The notes: a model not told the origin generated them from the letters alone. Positions 25,485 to 34,853 are shown, counted from the stretch's first letter. The stretch is DNA of 64,000 nt from Candidatus Tectomicrobia bacterium (GCA_016192135.1 JACPUR010000001.1:310001-374000), one strand, 5' to 3'. Numbers and translations: made by a program.

Positions 25485-26920
25485 CGGCCGCCCTCCATGT
25501 ATTGGAGCGCGTCGGACAGGAAAACTTGCAGGAAGTCCGGGATGTGCAGCCCCAGGAGAAGGACCAGGCCCATGAGGACGAGGATCGGCGCCCCGGTCAG
25601 GAGCGTATCGCGGTAGGCGGGGGCGGCGGTTTCCTCTCCGTCGGGGGCGGCGCCCTGGGAGGCGGCGAGCACGGTCCTCCCCAGCCCCATGAAGACGAGG
25701 AAGAGCAGGAAGAGAAGCGCCCCCCCGACCCAATGCCAGCCTTCCTCGAAGATGCCTCCGAGGATCAGGAGGAGGCTGACGAAGGGGCCGAACGGCGGGG
25801 TGCAGGCCACGGCGAACAGGCCGGCGAGGAACAGCGAGCCCGAGAGGGGCAGCCGGCGGACGGCGCCCCGGACGCGGTCCGTCGTCTTGGCGCCGAAGGC
25901 CCTGTGGATGTTGCCGGCCGAGAGGAACAGCACGCCCTTGGCCAGGCCGTTGTTGACCAGGTGGAGCAGCGCGCCCAGGAGGGCGGTCCCGCCGATGCCC
26001 GCGCCCAGCGCCAGGATGCCCATGTGCTCGACGCTGGAGTAAGCGAGCATCCGCTTGATGTCCTTCTGGCGCATCACGAAGGCCGCCGCCACGGCGACCG
26101 AGAAAAGGCCCAGCCAGAGGAGCAGCTGTCCGGCGAAGGCTCCCTCGCCCGCCGCCTTCAGGAGCCGGAGCGCCCGCAGGATCAGCAGGAAGGCGCAGGC
26201 CGTCATCCCGCCCGAGAAGAGCGCGCCCGCCAGGCCCGGCGCCTCGCCGTAGGCGTCCGGCTTCCAGGTATGCATGGGAGCGAGCCCCATCTTTGTGCCG
26301 TATCCGATTAGGAGCAGAGCGAAGGCCGCCCGGAGCCAGGGCCGCGAGAGCAGGGGCGCATTGGCGAGCAGGTCCTCCACCAGGAGGGAGGTGGGAAGCC
26401 CTTGCCGGACGGAGGCGTAGGCGAGGAAGAACGTCCCGAGGAGGGCGAGGGCGATGCCCACCGAGCTGATGACCAGGTACTTCCACGTGGCCTCGAGGGA
26501 GCTCGAGTTCCGGTTGAAATAGACGAGCGGAGCGCCCGCCAGGGTGGTCGCCTCCATCGCCACCCACATCAGCCCCCAGTGGTGGGCCCAGATGGTCAGC
26601 GTCGTCATGCTCAGGAACAAGAGCAGGCAGGCGCAGAACACGCGGTTGTCACGGTCGGAGCGGAACCGCAGGTAGCCGGCGGCGAAGAACGCGCAACACG
26701 CGAACAGGACGCTGACCAAGAGAAGCACCACCCGCCCCAGCGGATCGAGCGCCAGCCATCCGCCGAACTCCGGCCCTCCGGGCCGGAGCGCGGCGAGAAC
26801 GGTCAGCAGGAGATGCCCCAGGGCGGCGGCGGGCAGCAGCCAGGGCCTGGTTCGGTTGGAGCTCCAGGCGAACGCCGCTCCCGCGAGGGCGGCCGGCCAG
26901 GCGATGATGAAGTAGGGCAT
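25481..26920 (-). CDS. hyfF: HyfF-like proton-pumping antiporter subunit (NuoL/M/N family)
   Basis: The protein is 479 aa and almost entirely hydrophobic, with about 13-14 predicted helices. It has the antiporter-type core seen in NuoN/HyfF: WVAMEATTLAGAPLVYFNR with the conserved TM5 Glu, GYGTKMGLAPMHTWKPDAY with the TM7 Lys, and MLAYSSVEHMGILALG around the broken helix. Such subunits move protons (or Na+) coupled to redox change. It overlaps the large-subunit gene by four bases and follows hyfE by three. Confidence 0.87.
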   Translation of the reverse strand: MPYFIIAWPAALAGAAFAWSSNRTRPWLLPAAALGHLLLTVLAALRPGGPEFGGWLALDPLGRVVLLLVSVLFACCAFFAAGYLRFRSDRDNRVFCACLLLFLSMTTLTIWAHHWGLMWVAMEATTLAGAPLVYFNRNSSSLEATWKYLVISSVGIALALLGTFFLAYASVRQGLPTSLLVEDLLANAPLLSRPWLRAAFALLLIGYGTKMGLAPMHTWKPDAYGEAPGLAGALFSGGMTACAFLLILRALRLLKAAGEGAFAGQLLLWLGLFSVAVAAAFVMRQKDIKRMLAYSSVEHMGILALGAGIGGTALLGALLHLVNNGLAKGVLFLSAGNIHRAFGAKTTDRVRGAVRRLPLSGSLFLAGLFAVACTPPFGPFVSLLLILGGIFEEGWHWVGGALLFLLFLVFMGLGRTVLAASQGAAPDGEETAAPAYRDTLLTGAPILVLMGLVLLLGLHIPDFLQVFLSDALQYMEGGR

Positions 26921-26923
26921 GGG

Positions 26924-27565
26924 TCAGTCCTTCAGCGCCGTCAGACGGTCGGTGCTCTCGGTGGAGAATTCGCGGTTGATGTGGTGGATCACGATTCCCA
27001 TCGTGAAGATGGCCACGAACAGATCCAGCAGCACCGCGACCTCCACCAGGAAGGGCAGCGGCTCCAGCAACAAGAGCCCGAAGATGAAGATGCCGTTTTC
27101 CAGGACGAGGTAGCCCAGCACCTGGGTGAGGGCTTTCCGGCGGGTGGTCAGGACGAGGAAGCCCGTCAGCACGGTGGAGATCGAGGCGGACGTCAGCAGG
27201 TCGCCGCCCGGCCCCGGGGTGACGGGAAGGCGGTAGGACACGAACATGGCGAAGCCGGTCCCCAGCGCGCCCAGCACCAGCGACGCCGGAAAGGAGATGT
27301 AGGGTTCCACCTCGCGCCGGATGCTGAGTTCCTCCAGCGCCCGGACCAGCATCCTCGGCAGAATGACCCCCTTCAGGGCGACCGTTCCCAGGGCGACCAG
27401 GACAAGGCGCAGGTCGAGGTGAGGGCCCAACAGAAGGGGGAGGAGCCCCAGGACCGTCCCTTGGACGCAGACCACACGGATCACTCCGCGCAGGCTCGCC
27501 TTCCCCAGGATGAAGAAGTTGAGCAAGATCAGGGCGATGAACACCCCGTCGAGAAGGGTCGTCAT
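26924..27565 (-). CDS. hyfE: HyfE-like membrane subunit
   Basis: The protein is 213 aa from ATG 27565 with six or more hydrophobic segments. The conserved HyfE features are ALGTVALKGVILPRML, GFLVLTTRRKALTQVLGYLVLENGIFIFG (with the membrane Glu of the NuoK-like part) and a C-terminal MGIVIHHINREF. HyfE corresponds to NuoK plus extra helices in hydrogenase-4 and Ehr complexes. The start overlaps the preceding gene's stop as ATGA, a sign of translational coupling. Confidence 0.85.
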   Translation of the reverse strand: MTTLLDGVFIALILLNFFILGKASLRGVIRVVCVQGTVLGLLPLLLGPHLDLRLVLVALGTVALKGVILPRMLVRALEELSIRREVEPYISFPASLVLGALGTGFAMFVSYRLPVTPGPGGDLLTSASISTVLTGFLVLTTRRKALTQVLGYLVLENGIFIFGLLLLEPLPFLVEVAVLLDLFVAIFTMGIVIHHINREFSTESTDRLTALKD

Positions 27566-28479
27566 GGCATGTCCTTGACGGCCAGCAGGAGGGCGAAGGC
27601 GGCGAGGAGGCCTCCCCCGATGAGCAGCCGGGGGACGTGCACCAGCCGCAGGCGCGCCATGACCGACTCCACCACACCCACGAGCACGGCCACCGCCGCC
27701 AGGAGAGCGGCGTAGAGCCCCCAACCCCACGCCCCACCGAGCGGCAGGGCCGACGCCAGGAGGCCCGCCACGAGGGAGGAGAACAGGAAGAACTTGAGCG
27801 CGGCGCCATACAAGACGGCCCCCAGCGCGGGACCGCTGTGATCCAGCACCATCACCTCGTGGATCATGGTGAGCTCCAGGTGGGTGTTCGGGTCGTCGAA
27901 CGGGATTCGGCAGTTCTCGGCCAGCAGCACCAGGAAGACCGAGGCCGCCACCAGGAGCAGCGCGACCCGCGCCGCCGGGATGGGGCCCGAGCCCGCCGCC
28001 AGGATCATCCGGGAGAGATTCAGCGAGCCCGAAAGGCGGGCCAGGACGATGAGGGAGAAAAAGAGGGCCAACTCAGTGAAGCAGGCGAAGGTCACCTCGC
28101 GCACCGCCCCCATCCCCTCGAAGGCGGAGCCCGTGTCGAGGGCGGCGGCGGCGGTGAAGAACCGGCCCAGCGCGAGCAGGTAGGCGAACAGGATGAAGTC
28201 GCCCGTGAACCCCAACGGGGCTTCCACCCGCCCCACGGGGATGAACAGTCCCGCCAGGACCACCGAGGCCAGCCCCGCGGCGGGCCCCGCGAGGAAGACC
28301 CAGGTGGTGGTCCGGCTCAGAACCATCTCCTTCCGGAGCAGGCGCCAGATGTCGAAGTAGAGTTGAAGGAGCGGCGCACCCTTCCGTCCCGCGGCGAGGG
28401 CCTTCACCTTGACCACCACCCCGAGGAGGAGAGGGGCCCCGAGCAGGAAGACGACGGGGTGAAGGAGTCGCGCCGTCAT
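27562..28479 (-). CDS. hyfC: HyfC/NuoH-like membrane anchor subunit
   Basis: The protein is 305 aa from ATG 28479 with about eight hydrophobic helices. It retains NuoH/HycD-type hallmarks: YFDIWRLLRKE near residue 42, AENCRIPFDDPNTHLELTMIHE near residue 185 with the acidic residues of the quinone/proton-channel entry, and basic loops. In complex I and group 4 hydrogenases this subunit joins the soluble arm to the pump. It overlaps both neighbours by four bases (ATGA). Confidence 0.88.
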   Translation of the reverse strand: MTARLLHPVVFLLGAPLLLGVVVKVKALAAGRKGAPLLQLYFDIWRLLRKEMVLSRTTTWVFLAGPAAGLASVVLAGLFIPVGRVEAPLGFTGDFILFAYLLALGRFFTAAAALDTGSAFEGMGAVREVTFACFTELALFFSLIVLARLSGSLNLSRMILAAGSGPIPAARVALLLVAASVFLVLLAENCRIPFDDPNTHLELTMIHEVMVLDHSGPALGAVLYGAALKFFLFSSLVAGLLASALPLGGAWGWGLYAALLAAVAVLVGVVESVMARLRLVHVPRLLIGGGLLAAFALLLAVKDMP

Positions 28480-30461
28480 GGCTGCAATCCCATCGAGACG
28501 GCCAGCAGCGCCACGGCGAACACCGCCATGTACAGGACGTAGACCTGGATGCGCCCCTGCTGGAGGAAGCGGAGCCGGCCGAAGGCGAGCAGGGACCACC
28601 GCCACGCGGGGAGGATCCCGCGCTGGAGCGCCACGTCCTCCACGTGTGTCTCGAACCGGGCGGGCGCGGGAAAGGGCCCTTCCAGCCGGGGCGCGTGGAG
28701 GCGGGGGCGCAAGGCCCAGGCGAACTGACCCACCAGGAACTGCCCGAAGGAGGAGGCCGTGTACTGCATGCGGGGAGAAGGTGCCACGTAGCCGCAATCC
28801 CACGTCCCGGCGAGCGGGGCGGAGCCTCCCCGGCGGCGGAGCCAGAGGAAGGCGAGCGCGGCGCCGCCGATCAGCGCTCCGCCCACCGCGCTGATCCAGC
28901 CCACCGGGGCCATGGACAGGAGCAGGGGGTCGGTTCCGGGCGCCCAGGCCGAGATCGCGCGCCCCATGAAGGGCAGGACCGCCCAGGGGAGCAGGCCGAT
29001 GAGAAAGCATCCCGCGGCCAGGACGATCATCGGAGCGGTCATGGACGCGGGCGGCTCATGCGCGCCCCGGCAGGCGTCCGACCTCGGCTCCCCCAGGAAC
29101 ACCACTCCGTACACTTTCACGAAGCATGCGACGGCCAGGGCGCCCGTCATGGCCAGGAACGGCACCGTGAAGGCGGGCCATGCCCAGAACACCGCGGCAT
29201 GGCTCGACTGGAGGACCTGGAACAGGCCCAGGTAGATGAGGAACTCGCTCACAAAACCATTCAGCGGGGGGAGGCCGCAGATCGCGGCGGCCCCGATGAG
29301 AAACAGGGCCGCGGTCCGGGGCATTGACTTGGCGAGCCCGCCCATGCGGTCCATCTCGCGCGTCCCGGTGGCGTGGATGACCGAGCCCGCGCCGAGGAAA
29401 AGCAGGGACTTGAAGAGGCCGTGATTCCAGACGTGGAGGAGGGCACCGGCCAGCCCGAAGGCGATCCAATCCCCCCTCCCGGCCGAGCGGCCCATGAGGG
29501 CCAGGCCCAGGCCCATGAAGATGATCCCGATGTTCTCGACGCTGTGATAAGCCAGAAGGCGCTTCAGGTCGTGCTGGGCGATGGCGTAGGCGACCCCCAG
29601 CACCGCGCTCGCGGTGCCCAGGAGAAGCAGGAGGCCGCCCCAATACACCGGCGGTGCCGGGAGGATGGCCGTCATGCGCGCCAGCCCGTACACCCCCATC
29701 TTGATGAGCACCCCCGACATGAGGGCCGAGACGTGGCTGGGGGCGTTCGCGTGGGCCCCGGGGAGCCATACGTGGAAGGGCATGAGGCCCGCCTTCAGGC
29801 CGAAGCCGAGCAGGGAGAGCAGAAAAATGGCCGTCCACGGCCCGGCCGCCTGAGGCGCCGTCTCCAGGGCGGTCGAGCCGGTCGCCGAGTTCCAGAGGGA
29901 GAAAGCCGCAATCAGGGCGAGAGAGGCCAGGTGGGTGGCCGCGAGGTAGAGCCAGCCGCTCTCCCGCACGCTCGGCGCCTCGTCCTCCGTCGTGATGAGG
30001 AAGAAGGCGGCCACCGCCATCACCTCCCACGCGATCAAGAACAGGACCGCGTCGCGGGCGATGACCACCATCCCCAGCGCCCCGGCCATCAGGCCGAGGA
30101 AAAACCTCAGCCTGGCGGCGCTCTCGGGGTGGCGGGCCTCGCTCCAGTAGCCCAGCCCGTATATCGAGGCCAGGGGCGCGGCCACAAGGGTGGGAAGCAG
30201 GAAGACGGCGCTCAGGCCGTCGAGTGCCACCGAGAAGCGGCCCATGGGGAGGTTCCAGGCCCAGGAGAGCGCCGGGACGTTCCCGGCCATCGCGGATGCG
30301 GTGAGCCCCGCGCCTCCCAGGGCGGCCCCGGCGATCATCCCGGCCGCCGAGAGCCGTTCGCTCCGACCCGCGCCCCGGAAGGGGAGCAGGCCCGGCAAGC
30401 CGCTCAGCGCCATGGCGGCGATGCCCGCCAGGATCAATGCCAGGGAAACCCATTCATCCAT
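28476..30461 (-). CDS. hyfB: HyfB/NuoL-like proton-pumping subunit
   Basis: The protein is 661 aa from ATG 30461; an in-frame ATG at 30548 would add an unlikely Arg-rich leader. It has the NuoL/HyfB antiporter core: LIAWEVMAVAAFFLIT with TM5 Glu, GFGLKAGLMPFHVWLPGAH with TM7 Lys, LKRLLAYHSVENIGII and HGLFKSLLFLGAGSVIH. Extra C-terminal helices follow. It is the first gene of a six-gene operon (hyfB-C-E-F-G-I). Maturation genes for a NiFe centre are not seen in the window, which agrees with the ligand loss in the large subunit. Confidence 0.87.
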   Translation of the reverse strand: MDEWVSLALILAGIAAMALSGLPGLLPFRGAGRSERLSAAGMIAGAALGGAGLTASAMAGNVPALSWAWNLPMGRFSVALDGLSAVFLLPTLVAAPLASIYGLGYWSEARHPESAARLRFFLGLMAGALGMVVIARDAVLFLIAWEVMAVAAFFLITTEDEAPSVRESGWLYLAATHLASLALIAAFSLWNSATGSTALETAPQAAGPWTAIFLLSLLGFGLKAGLMPFHVWLPGAHANAPSHVSALMSGVLIKMGVYGLARMTAILPAPPVYWGGLLLLLGTASAVLGVAYAIAQHDLKRLLAYHSVENIGIIFMGLGLALMGRSAGRGDWIAFGLAGALLHVWNHGLFKSLLFLGAGSVIHATGTREMDRMGGLAKSMPRTAALFLIGAAAICGLPPLNGFVSEFLIYLGLFQVLQSSHAAVFWAWPAFTVPFLAMTGALAVACFVKVYGVVFLGEPRSDACRGAHEPPASMTAPMIVLAAGCFLIGLLPWAVLPFMGRAISAWAPGTDPLLLSMAPVGWISAVGGALIGGAALAFLWLRRRGGSAPLAGTWDCGYVAPSPRMQYTASSFGQFLVGQFAWALRPRLHAPRLEGPFPAPARFETHVEDVALQRGILPAWRWSLLAFGRLRFLQQGRIQVYVLYMAVFAVALLAVSMGLQP

Positions 30462-31022
30462 CAGCGAACCTTTCTTCCGCCCGGCGCGAGCCGGAACGGG
30501 GCGAAGCCGGAGGCCGCCTGCGGGGCGCCTCCCCTCGCGGAAATTCATGCAGAGCCGGTATTTTTAGCGTTCTCGGCGGCGAAAAATCCTAAAGAGGAGG
30601 GCCGTGGGGCCGCGGAGAGATGTGCAGGGAGCACGGAGGGGCGCCGGCCAGCGGAACGAACTCGGGGGGGAACTGAAAACCCCGGGGCGATGAGGCGCCC
30701 CGGGGGGAACTTGACGGTTCTTCTTGCGCTTCCAACTTGCCCTGCCTCCGGAAAAACGGACCCGTTCAGGGCGCAGACCCTGAACGGACCATGCAAGCAC
30801 GAACTATTGCCCCCCGGGGCGAAAAAGTCAAGCCGCAACCGGGAGCGAGGCCCCTCGTGGAATTTCAGGCCGGGTCCGGCGGGAGCTGTGCATCCGTTTG
30901 CCCGGCCCGGAGCCTGTGTCTTTGCTGGCGAATCGGGGAATTGGGGCTCTGCCTCGCAAGGAAGTGAGCAAAGGCTTGCGCACGCGATCTCCTGATAGCC
31001 TTGAAATTAAAGGCGCATGGGA
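30462..31022. other. Divergent intergenic region with two inverted repeats
   Basis: It separates the hyf-like operon from the cupredoxin operon. Two inverted repeats stand out: CCCCGGGGCG (30680-30689) with its complement at 30696-30705, and a ten-base stem 30762-30771/30778-30787 around CGTTCAGGG. Neither has a U-tract. I find no clear hyf-side promoter and no credible gene, although several frames are open through GC richness. Confidence 0.5.
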
Positions 31023-31038
31023 CGGCACGCGATATGCT
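31023..31038 (+). promoter_or_regulatory. Sigma-54 (-24/-12) promoter for the cupredoxin-cytochrome operon
   Basis: CGGCACG-CGAT-ATGCT: GG at 31024-31025 and GC at 31036-31037 are separated by exactly ten bases, and the sequence differs from the TGGCACG-N4-TTGCW consensus at two positions. Transcription would begin near 31049, 44 bases before ATG 31093. The operon it would drive ends in a sigma-54 activator gene. Confidence 0.65.
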
Positions 31039-31092
31039 CTTGCCGGGACAAGGGAACGTATGTTCGCCACCCTTCTCCCGGAGGAGTCGAAA

Positions 31093-31569
31093 ATGTCAAA
31101 AGCGAAGACCGCCTTGCTGGTGCTCGGAATTGCCCTGGGATTGATCTTCACGGCCCTTCAACCCTCTCCCGCGCAGGGGGCGGAGAGGGTCATCTACGTG
31201 CAGGCGATGGAGCCCAAGGGGGGCGTCACCGTCGACAAGGAGCCTTTCCCCGGCGGGGAGCTGCCCAAGGGAGGCGGCTACGTCCTCAAGAAGCCCGACG
31301 CGAAGGGCCGGTGGGAGGTTTCCACCTACACCTGGAATCCCTCTCAGATCATCGTCCGGAAGGGCGACCGCGTGACTCTCAAGATCATCGGAATCAACGG
31401 TGAGAAGCATACGGGGCTCATCGAGCACTATCATCCGAAGCAATTCACCGTGAAGCGCGGCGTCATCACCACGGTGAGCTTCACGGCGAATAAGGCGGGA
31501 CGGTTCCGGATCGGATGCGACGAGCATAAGCCCAGCATGGAAGGCGAGCTCATCGTCCTGGACAACTAG
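31093..31569 (+). CDS. Exported cupredoxin-domain protein
   Basis: The protein is 158 aa from ATG 31093 behind GGAGGAG. An N-terminal signal peptide (about 1-29, ends AQG-AE) exports it. The C-terminal ~90 residues resemble a plastocyanin/COX2-like cupredoxin: WNPSQIIVRKGDRVTLKIIG, then the first His in GEKHTG, and GCDEHKPSM giving Cys, His and Met ligands. That set suits a single type 1 copper. CuA would need a second Cys, which is missing. It may shuttle electrons to or from the cytochrome encoded next. It is transcribed from the sigma-54 element at 31023. Confidence 0.85.
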   Translation: MSKAKTALLVLGIALGLIFTALQPSPAQGAERVIYVQAMEPKGGVTVDKEPFPGGELPKGGGYVLKKPDAKGRWEVSTYTWNPSQIIVRKGDRVTLKIIGINGEKHTGLIEHYHPKQFTVKRGVITTVSFTANKAGRFRIGCDEHKPSMEGELIVLDN

Positions 31570-31577
31570 GAAGGGCC

Positions 31578-31614
31578 ACCCGGGCGCGCCCTTGCACAAG
31601 AGGCGCGCCCGGGT
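31578..31614 (+). terminator. Strong GC hairpin after the cupredoxin gene
   Basis: A 13-bp stem, ACCCGGGCGCGCC (31578-31590) with GGCGCGCCCGGGT (31602-31614), and an 11-base loop. No U-tract follows, so it may attenuate, process or protect the transcript rather than terminate it fully. Confidence 0.5.
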
Positions 31615-31641
31615 CGTTGGGGGCCGGAAAGGGGAGACGAG

Positions 31642-33228
31642 ATGATGTGGCGGGCGGGTCCCATCCTCTTCTTCCTCCTCGTTTCCTTCATGGGGGGGAT
31701 GACGGACCCCTCCGTTCTCCGCGCTTCGGAATCCGCTTCAAAGTCCATCGCGGAGGCGAGCCTGCTCTTCCGGCGCTATTGCTCGGCCTGCCATGGGCTG
31801 GAGGGGCGCGGAGACGGGCCCAACGCGCCTTCCCTCGGGGAAACCCAGCCGCGGGACCTGACCGACCCGGGTTACATGCGGAAGCTGAGCGACGCTCATC
31901 TTTTGAAGGTGATCGCAGAGGGCGGCCGGGCGGTGGAGCGTTCGCCCTTCATGCCCCCCTTCGGGCGCACCCTGCCGCCCGGCAGCCTTCGGGCGCTGGC
32001 CGCCCATGTCCGCTCCCTGCACGCGCGCAAGGAAAACACGGGCAAGCGGGAGGCGGGCCCCGAGGAGCTGGGTGCCCGCCTCGTCAAGGAACTGGGCTGC
32101 GCGAACTGCCACAAGATCGGAAACCTCTCCCCCCAGCCTGTCGCGCCTGCTCTGAAGCGCGCGGGAGAGAAATTCCAGGCACCGTGGCTTGTGGATTTCC
32201 TGAGGAAGCCGTCCCGCATCCGCCCCCATGGATATTTGCCCCTTTCCTATTCGAGGATGCCGAGTTTCCGGCTCTCCCAACCGGAGGCGGAGAAACTCGC
32301 GGCGTATCTCCTGGCCCAGGGGAAACCGGCCTCCTCGCTCCCGCGGGAAGCCCCGCAGGAGGAAGGGAAGGGGTTCCAGCTGCTCCTGCAGCATGGTTGC
32401 CGGGCCTGCCACAACTACGATGAAAACGGGGCCGTGGCGGGGCCCGACCTCGAAAAGCTGAAGGACCGCCTTCGGCTCGAATGGACGGCCCGCTTCATCG
32501 AGGACCCCCGGGCCTTTGATCGGGAAGCCTCGATGCCGGCCCTGGGCGTCCCGCCCGCGGATGCGCGCCAGATCGCCGCGCTGCTCGTGAAAGCGGCCGC
32601 GCCGAAGAAAAACAGGCCGGAGCTCGCGCAGCAGGGCCGGACCCTCTTCGAGAACCTGGGTTGCCCGGCCTGTCACGAGGGAGCGGATGCCGCGAAGCGG
32701 CCCCAGGGCCCGCCCGATCTGACCCACCTGGGGGACAAGCTGCAGCCTGCATGGCTGCGCGGCTTCTTGAAGGACCCCCATCCCTTGCGGTTCTGGCTCA
32801 AGGCGCGCATGCCGGATTTCCGGTTGAGCGATCGGGAGGCGGATGCCCTCGCCCGGTATTTCGAGCGCCACGGGAGGGATCCGCGGGCGAAAAACCGTCC
32901 CCTCGGCGAGCGGGCGGGGCCCGCGAATCCACTCAGCGTGGAAAAAGGCAAGGAGCTTTTCGAACTCTATGAGTGCGCGAAGTGCCATCCGTCTCCAGGT
33001 GCCGCCGTCCAGGCGGACGAGGACGCCGCTTCGCTGGCGCCCTCGCTCCGGGACGCGGGCCGGCGGCTGAAGCCGGGCTGGGTGATGCGCCTTCTCCGGG
33101 ACCCTCAGTCCATCTACCCTGGAACGAAAATGCCGGACTTCTTCTATAGCGGTGGCCAGCCCATCGAAGAAGACGCCGACGCCAAGATGGCCGCCCTCCG
33201 CGACTATCTCATGTCGCTCAAGCCCTAG
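31642..33228 (+). CDS. Exported pentahaem c-type cytochrome
   Basis: The protein is 528 aa with a signal peptide at about 1-29 and five CxxCH sites: CSACH 47-51, CANCH 153-157, CRACH 253-257, CPACH 341-345 and CAKCH 445-449. Each is at the start of a ~100-residue class I-like domain; from the second on, the domains contain a repeated WLxxFLxxP...MPxFRLSxxEA pattern that would provide axial Met and helix packing. The chain is therefore a string of monohaem domains. It probably acts as a periplasmic wire between the cupredoxin and a membrane complex. The sensor kinase gene follows. Confidence 0.88.
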   Translation: MMWRAGPILFFLLVSFMGGMTDPSVLRASESASKSIAEASLLFRRYCSACHGLEGRGDGPNAPSLGETQPRDLTDPGYMRKLSDAHLLKVIAEGGRAVERSPFMPPFGRTLPPGSLRALAAHVRSLHARKENTGKREAGPEELGARLVKELGCANCHKIGNLSPQPVAPALKRAGEKFQAPWLVDFLRKPSRIRPHGYLPLSYSRMPSFRLSQPEAEKLAAYLLAQGKPASSLPREAPQEEGKGFQLLLQHGCRACHNYDENGAVAGPDLEKLKDRLRLEWTARFIEDPRAFDREASMPALGVPPADARQIAALLVKAAAPKKNRPELAQQGRTLFENLGCPACHEGADAAKRPQGPPDLTHLGDKLQPAWLRGFLKDPHPLRFWLKARMPDFRLSDREADALARYFERHGRDPRAKNRPLGERAGPANPLSVEKGKELFELYECAKCHPSPGAAVQADEDAASLAPSLRDAGRRLKPGWVMRLLRDPQSIYPGTKMPDFFYSGGQPIEEDADAKMAALRDYLMSLKP

Positions 33229-33292
33229 AGATGACACCCCAGGCCGCCGCCGGGGCGGAGCCCGACCGCCCGGACATCCCCACGCCGAACCC

Positions 33293-33320
33293 TTTCTTTT
33301 CGAAGGGATGTTTCTATAAT
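33293..33320 (+). promoter_or_regulatory. Possible weak internal promoter before the histidine kinase gene
   Basis: A perfect TATAAT at 33315-33320 lies 30 bases before ATG 33351. The matching -35 region (TTTCTT at 33293-33298, 16-base spacer) is poor. In such GC-rich DNA a perfect -10 is noticeable. It could give basal expression of the two-component genes. Confidence 0.3.
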
Positions 33321-33350
33321 GGCGGCGATGGCAGCCAGGGGTGTCTTCTG

Positions 33351-34853
33351 ATGAGCGGCCGCGTCCTGAAAAAATTCTCTCTGCTGGGCGCCCTGATATG
33401 GGCAGGTTTGACCCTTGCCCTGGCCGTTTTTCTCACATATTTCATCGAGCGCCAGATGTTCCGGGACACCTCCCTGGCGAGCCTCGATTACTTCCAGGCG
33501 GTGACCGCCACCCTCCCCACGGAGGCCGAACTGAGGCGGTTCCGCCAAGAGGTCGGCGCCGCCAGGCTGGAGAAGGCGCTGGCGCCTCTCCTGGATGAGC
33601 GGAAGACCGTGGCCGTCAAGCTCTACGACGGATCGGGCCGCCTTCTCTACCATTCCCGCGCCCCCGAGCAGGCTGGAAAATCCTTTCCGCGCCACCCCAA
33701 TTTGGAGAGGGCTCTCGCGGGAGAGAAGACCTTCGGCATATCGGACCTCTCTCACCCGGAGAACGTCGCGGAGCGCCGCCTGGGGATCGGCCATCTGCTG
33801 GAGATCTATCTTCCCATCCGCGACTCCGCCACCGGGGCCGTCACCGGGGTGTACGAGATTTACACTTCCTTGGCTCCGTTCTATCAGCGCCTTTGGCGGC
33901 AGCGGATGGTTGTCTGGAGCATCGTGGTAGCGGGCGCCCTCACGCTTTACGTGGGGCTATTCGTCCATTTCAAGCGGGCTTCGTGGACCATTCTCGGCCA
34001 AGCCCGGGAAATCGGGGAGAAGGCGGAAAACCTGGAGCAGACCCTGGCGGAGCTCAAAAGCGCGCAGGCGGAGCTGCTCCGGAGCGAGCGGTTGGCCACC
34101 GTCGGAAAGCTTGCGGCGGGCGTCGCGCATGAGGTGGGCAATCCTCTCGGATCCATCATGGGAATGGCAGACCTCCTCCTTCGCTGCCAGGGCCGCTCCT
34201 GCGACAAGGCGGAGTGCGAGGAATACCTTGAACGGATCAACTCGGAGGTCATGCGGTTGAAGGGGATCATCCGGGCCCTGCTGGATTACGCGCGGCCCGT
34301 CCCCGCCCGGCTGGAGCCTCTGGACCTGAACGCCATCGCGGAAAAGACCCTGCCTCTTTTCCGAGTGCAGAAGGCCTACCGCTCCGTCCATGTCCGGACC
34401 GAGCTTGCGGATCCCGCTCCCCGCGCCTGGGGGGATGAGACGCTTTTGCAGCAGATATTCTTGAACTTGCTGCTCAACGCGGGCCAAGCCATGCAGGGCG
34501 AAGGGAGCCTGCTGATTCGCACGTGCAGCGATCCTCCCGAAGGAAGGGCGGACCTCCGCGTGGGTCCTCTCCGGCCAGGGGAGCGGGGAATCTGCGCTCT
34601 GGAGGTGCGCGACGATGGCCCCGGCATCGCCCCTGATTTGCTGCCTCGGATTTTCGAGCCCTTTGTGACCACGCGGGGCGCCGGTGAGGGCATGGGCCTG
34701 GGCTTGGCGGTTTGCCTCCGCCTCGTCGAGGAGCTGAAGGGCGCGATCGAGGTGGAAACCCGCCGGGGGGAAGGATCGTCCATCCGGATCTTGCTGCCGG
34801 GCGCGGGGACGGCCTTGGAAAAGCCAATCTTGGAGAGGCTCCCCGTTGAATAA
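33351..34853 (+). CDS. Membrane sensor histidine kinase (NtrB-like kinase core)
   Basis: The protein is 500 aa from ATG 33351. A TM helix (about 8-30) and a second one (about 185-207) bound a ~150-residue periplasmic sensor region. A coiled coil (AENLEQTLAELKSAQAEL) leads to the H-box GKLAAGVAHEVGNPLGS, then N-box NLLLNAGQAM and G-boxes DDGPGIAPDLL and GEGMGLGLAVC. The dimerisation helix after the His carries three Cys in CQGRSCDKAEC, which is unusual. It pairs with the sigma-54 regulator whose TTG start overlaps its stop. The location suggests it senses the redox process of the operon. Confidence 0.9.
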   Translation: MSGRVLKKFSLLGALIWAGLTLALAVFLTYFIERQMFRDTSLASLDYFQAVTATLPTEAELRRFRQEVGAARLEKALAPLLDERKTVAVKLYDGSGRLLYHSRAPEQAGKSFPRHPNLERALAGEKTFGISDLSHPENVAERRLGIGHLLEIYLPIRDSATGAVTGVYEIYTSLAPFYQRLWRQRMVVWSIVVAGALTLYVGLFVHFKRASWTILGQAREIGEKAENLEQTLAELKSAQAELLRSERLATVGKLAAGVAHEVGNPLGSIMGMADLLLRCQGRSCDKAECEEYLERINSEVMRLKGIIRALLDYARPVPARLEPLDLNAIAEKTLPLFRVQKAYRSVHVRTELADPAPRAWGDETLLQQIFLNLLLNAGQAMQGEGSLLIRTCSDPPEGRADLRVGPLRPGERGICALEVRDDGPGIAPDLLPRIFEPFVTTRGAGEGMGLGLAVCLRLVEELKGAIEVETRRGEGSSIRILLPGAGTALEKPILERLPVE

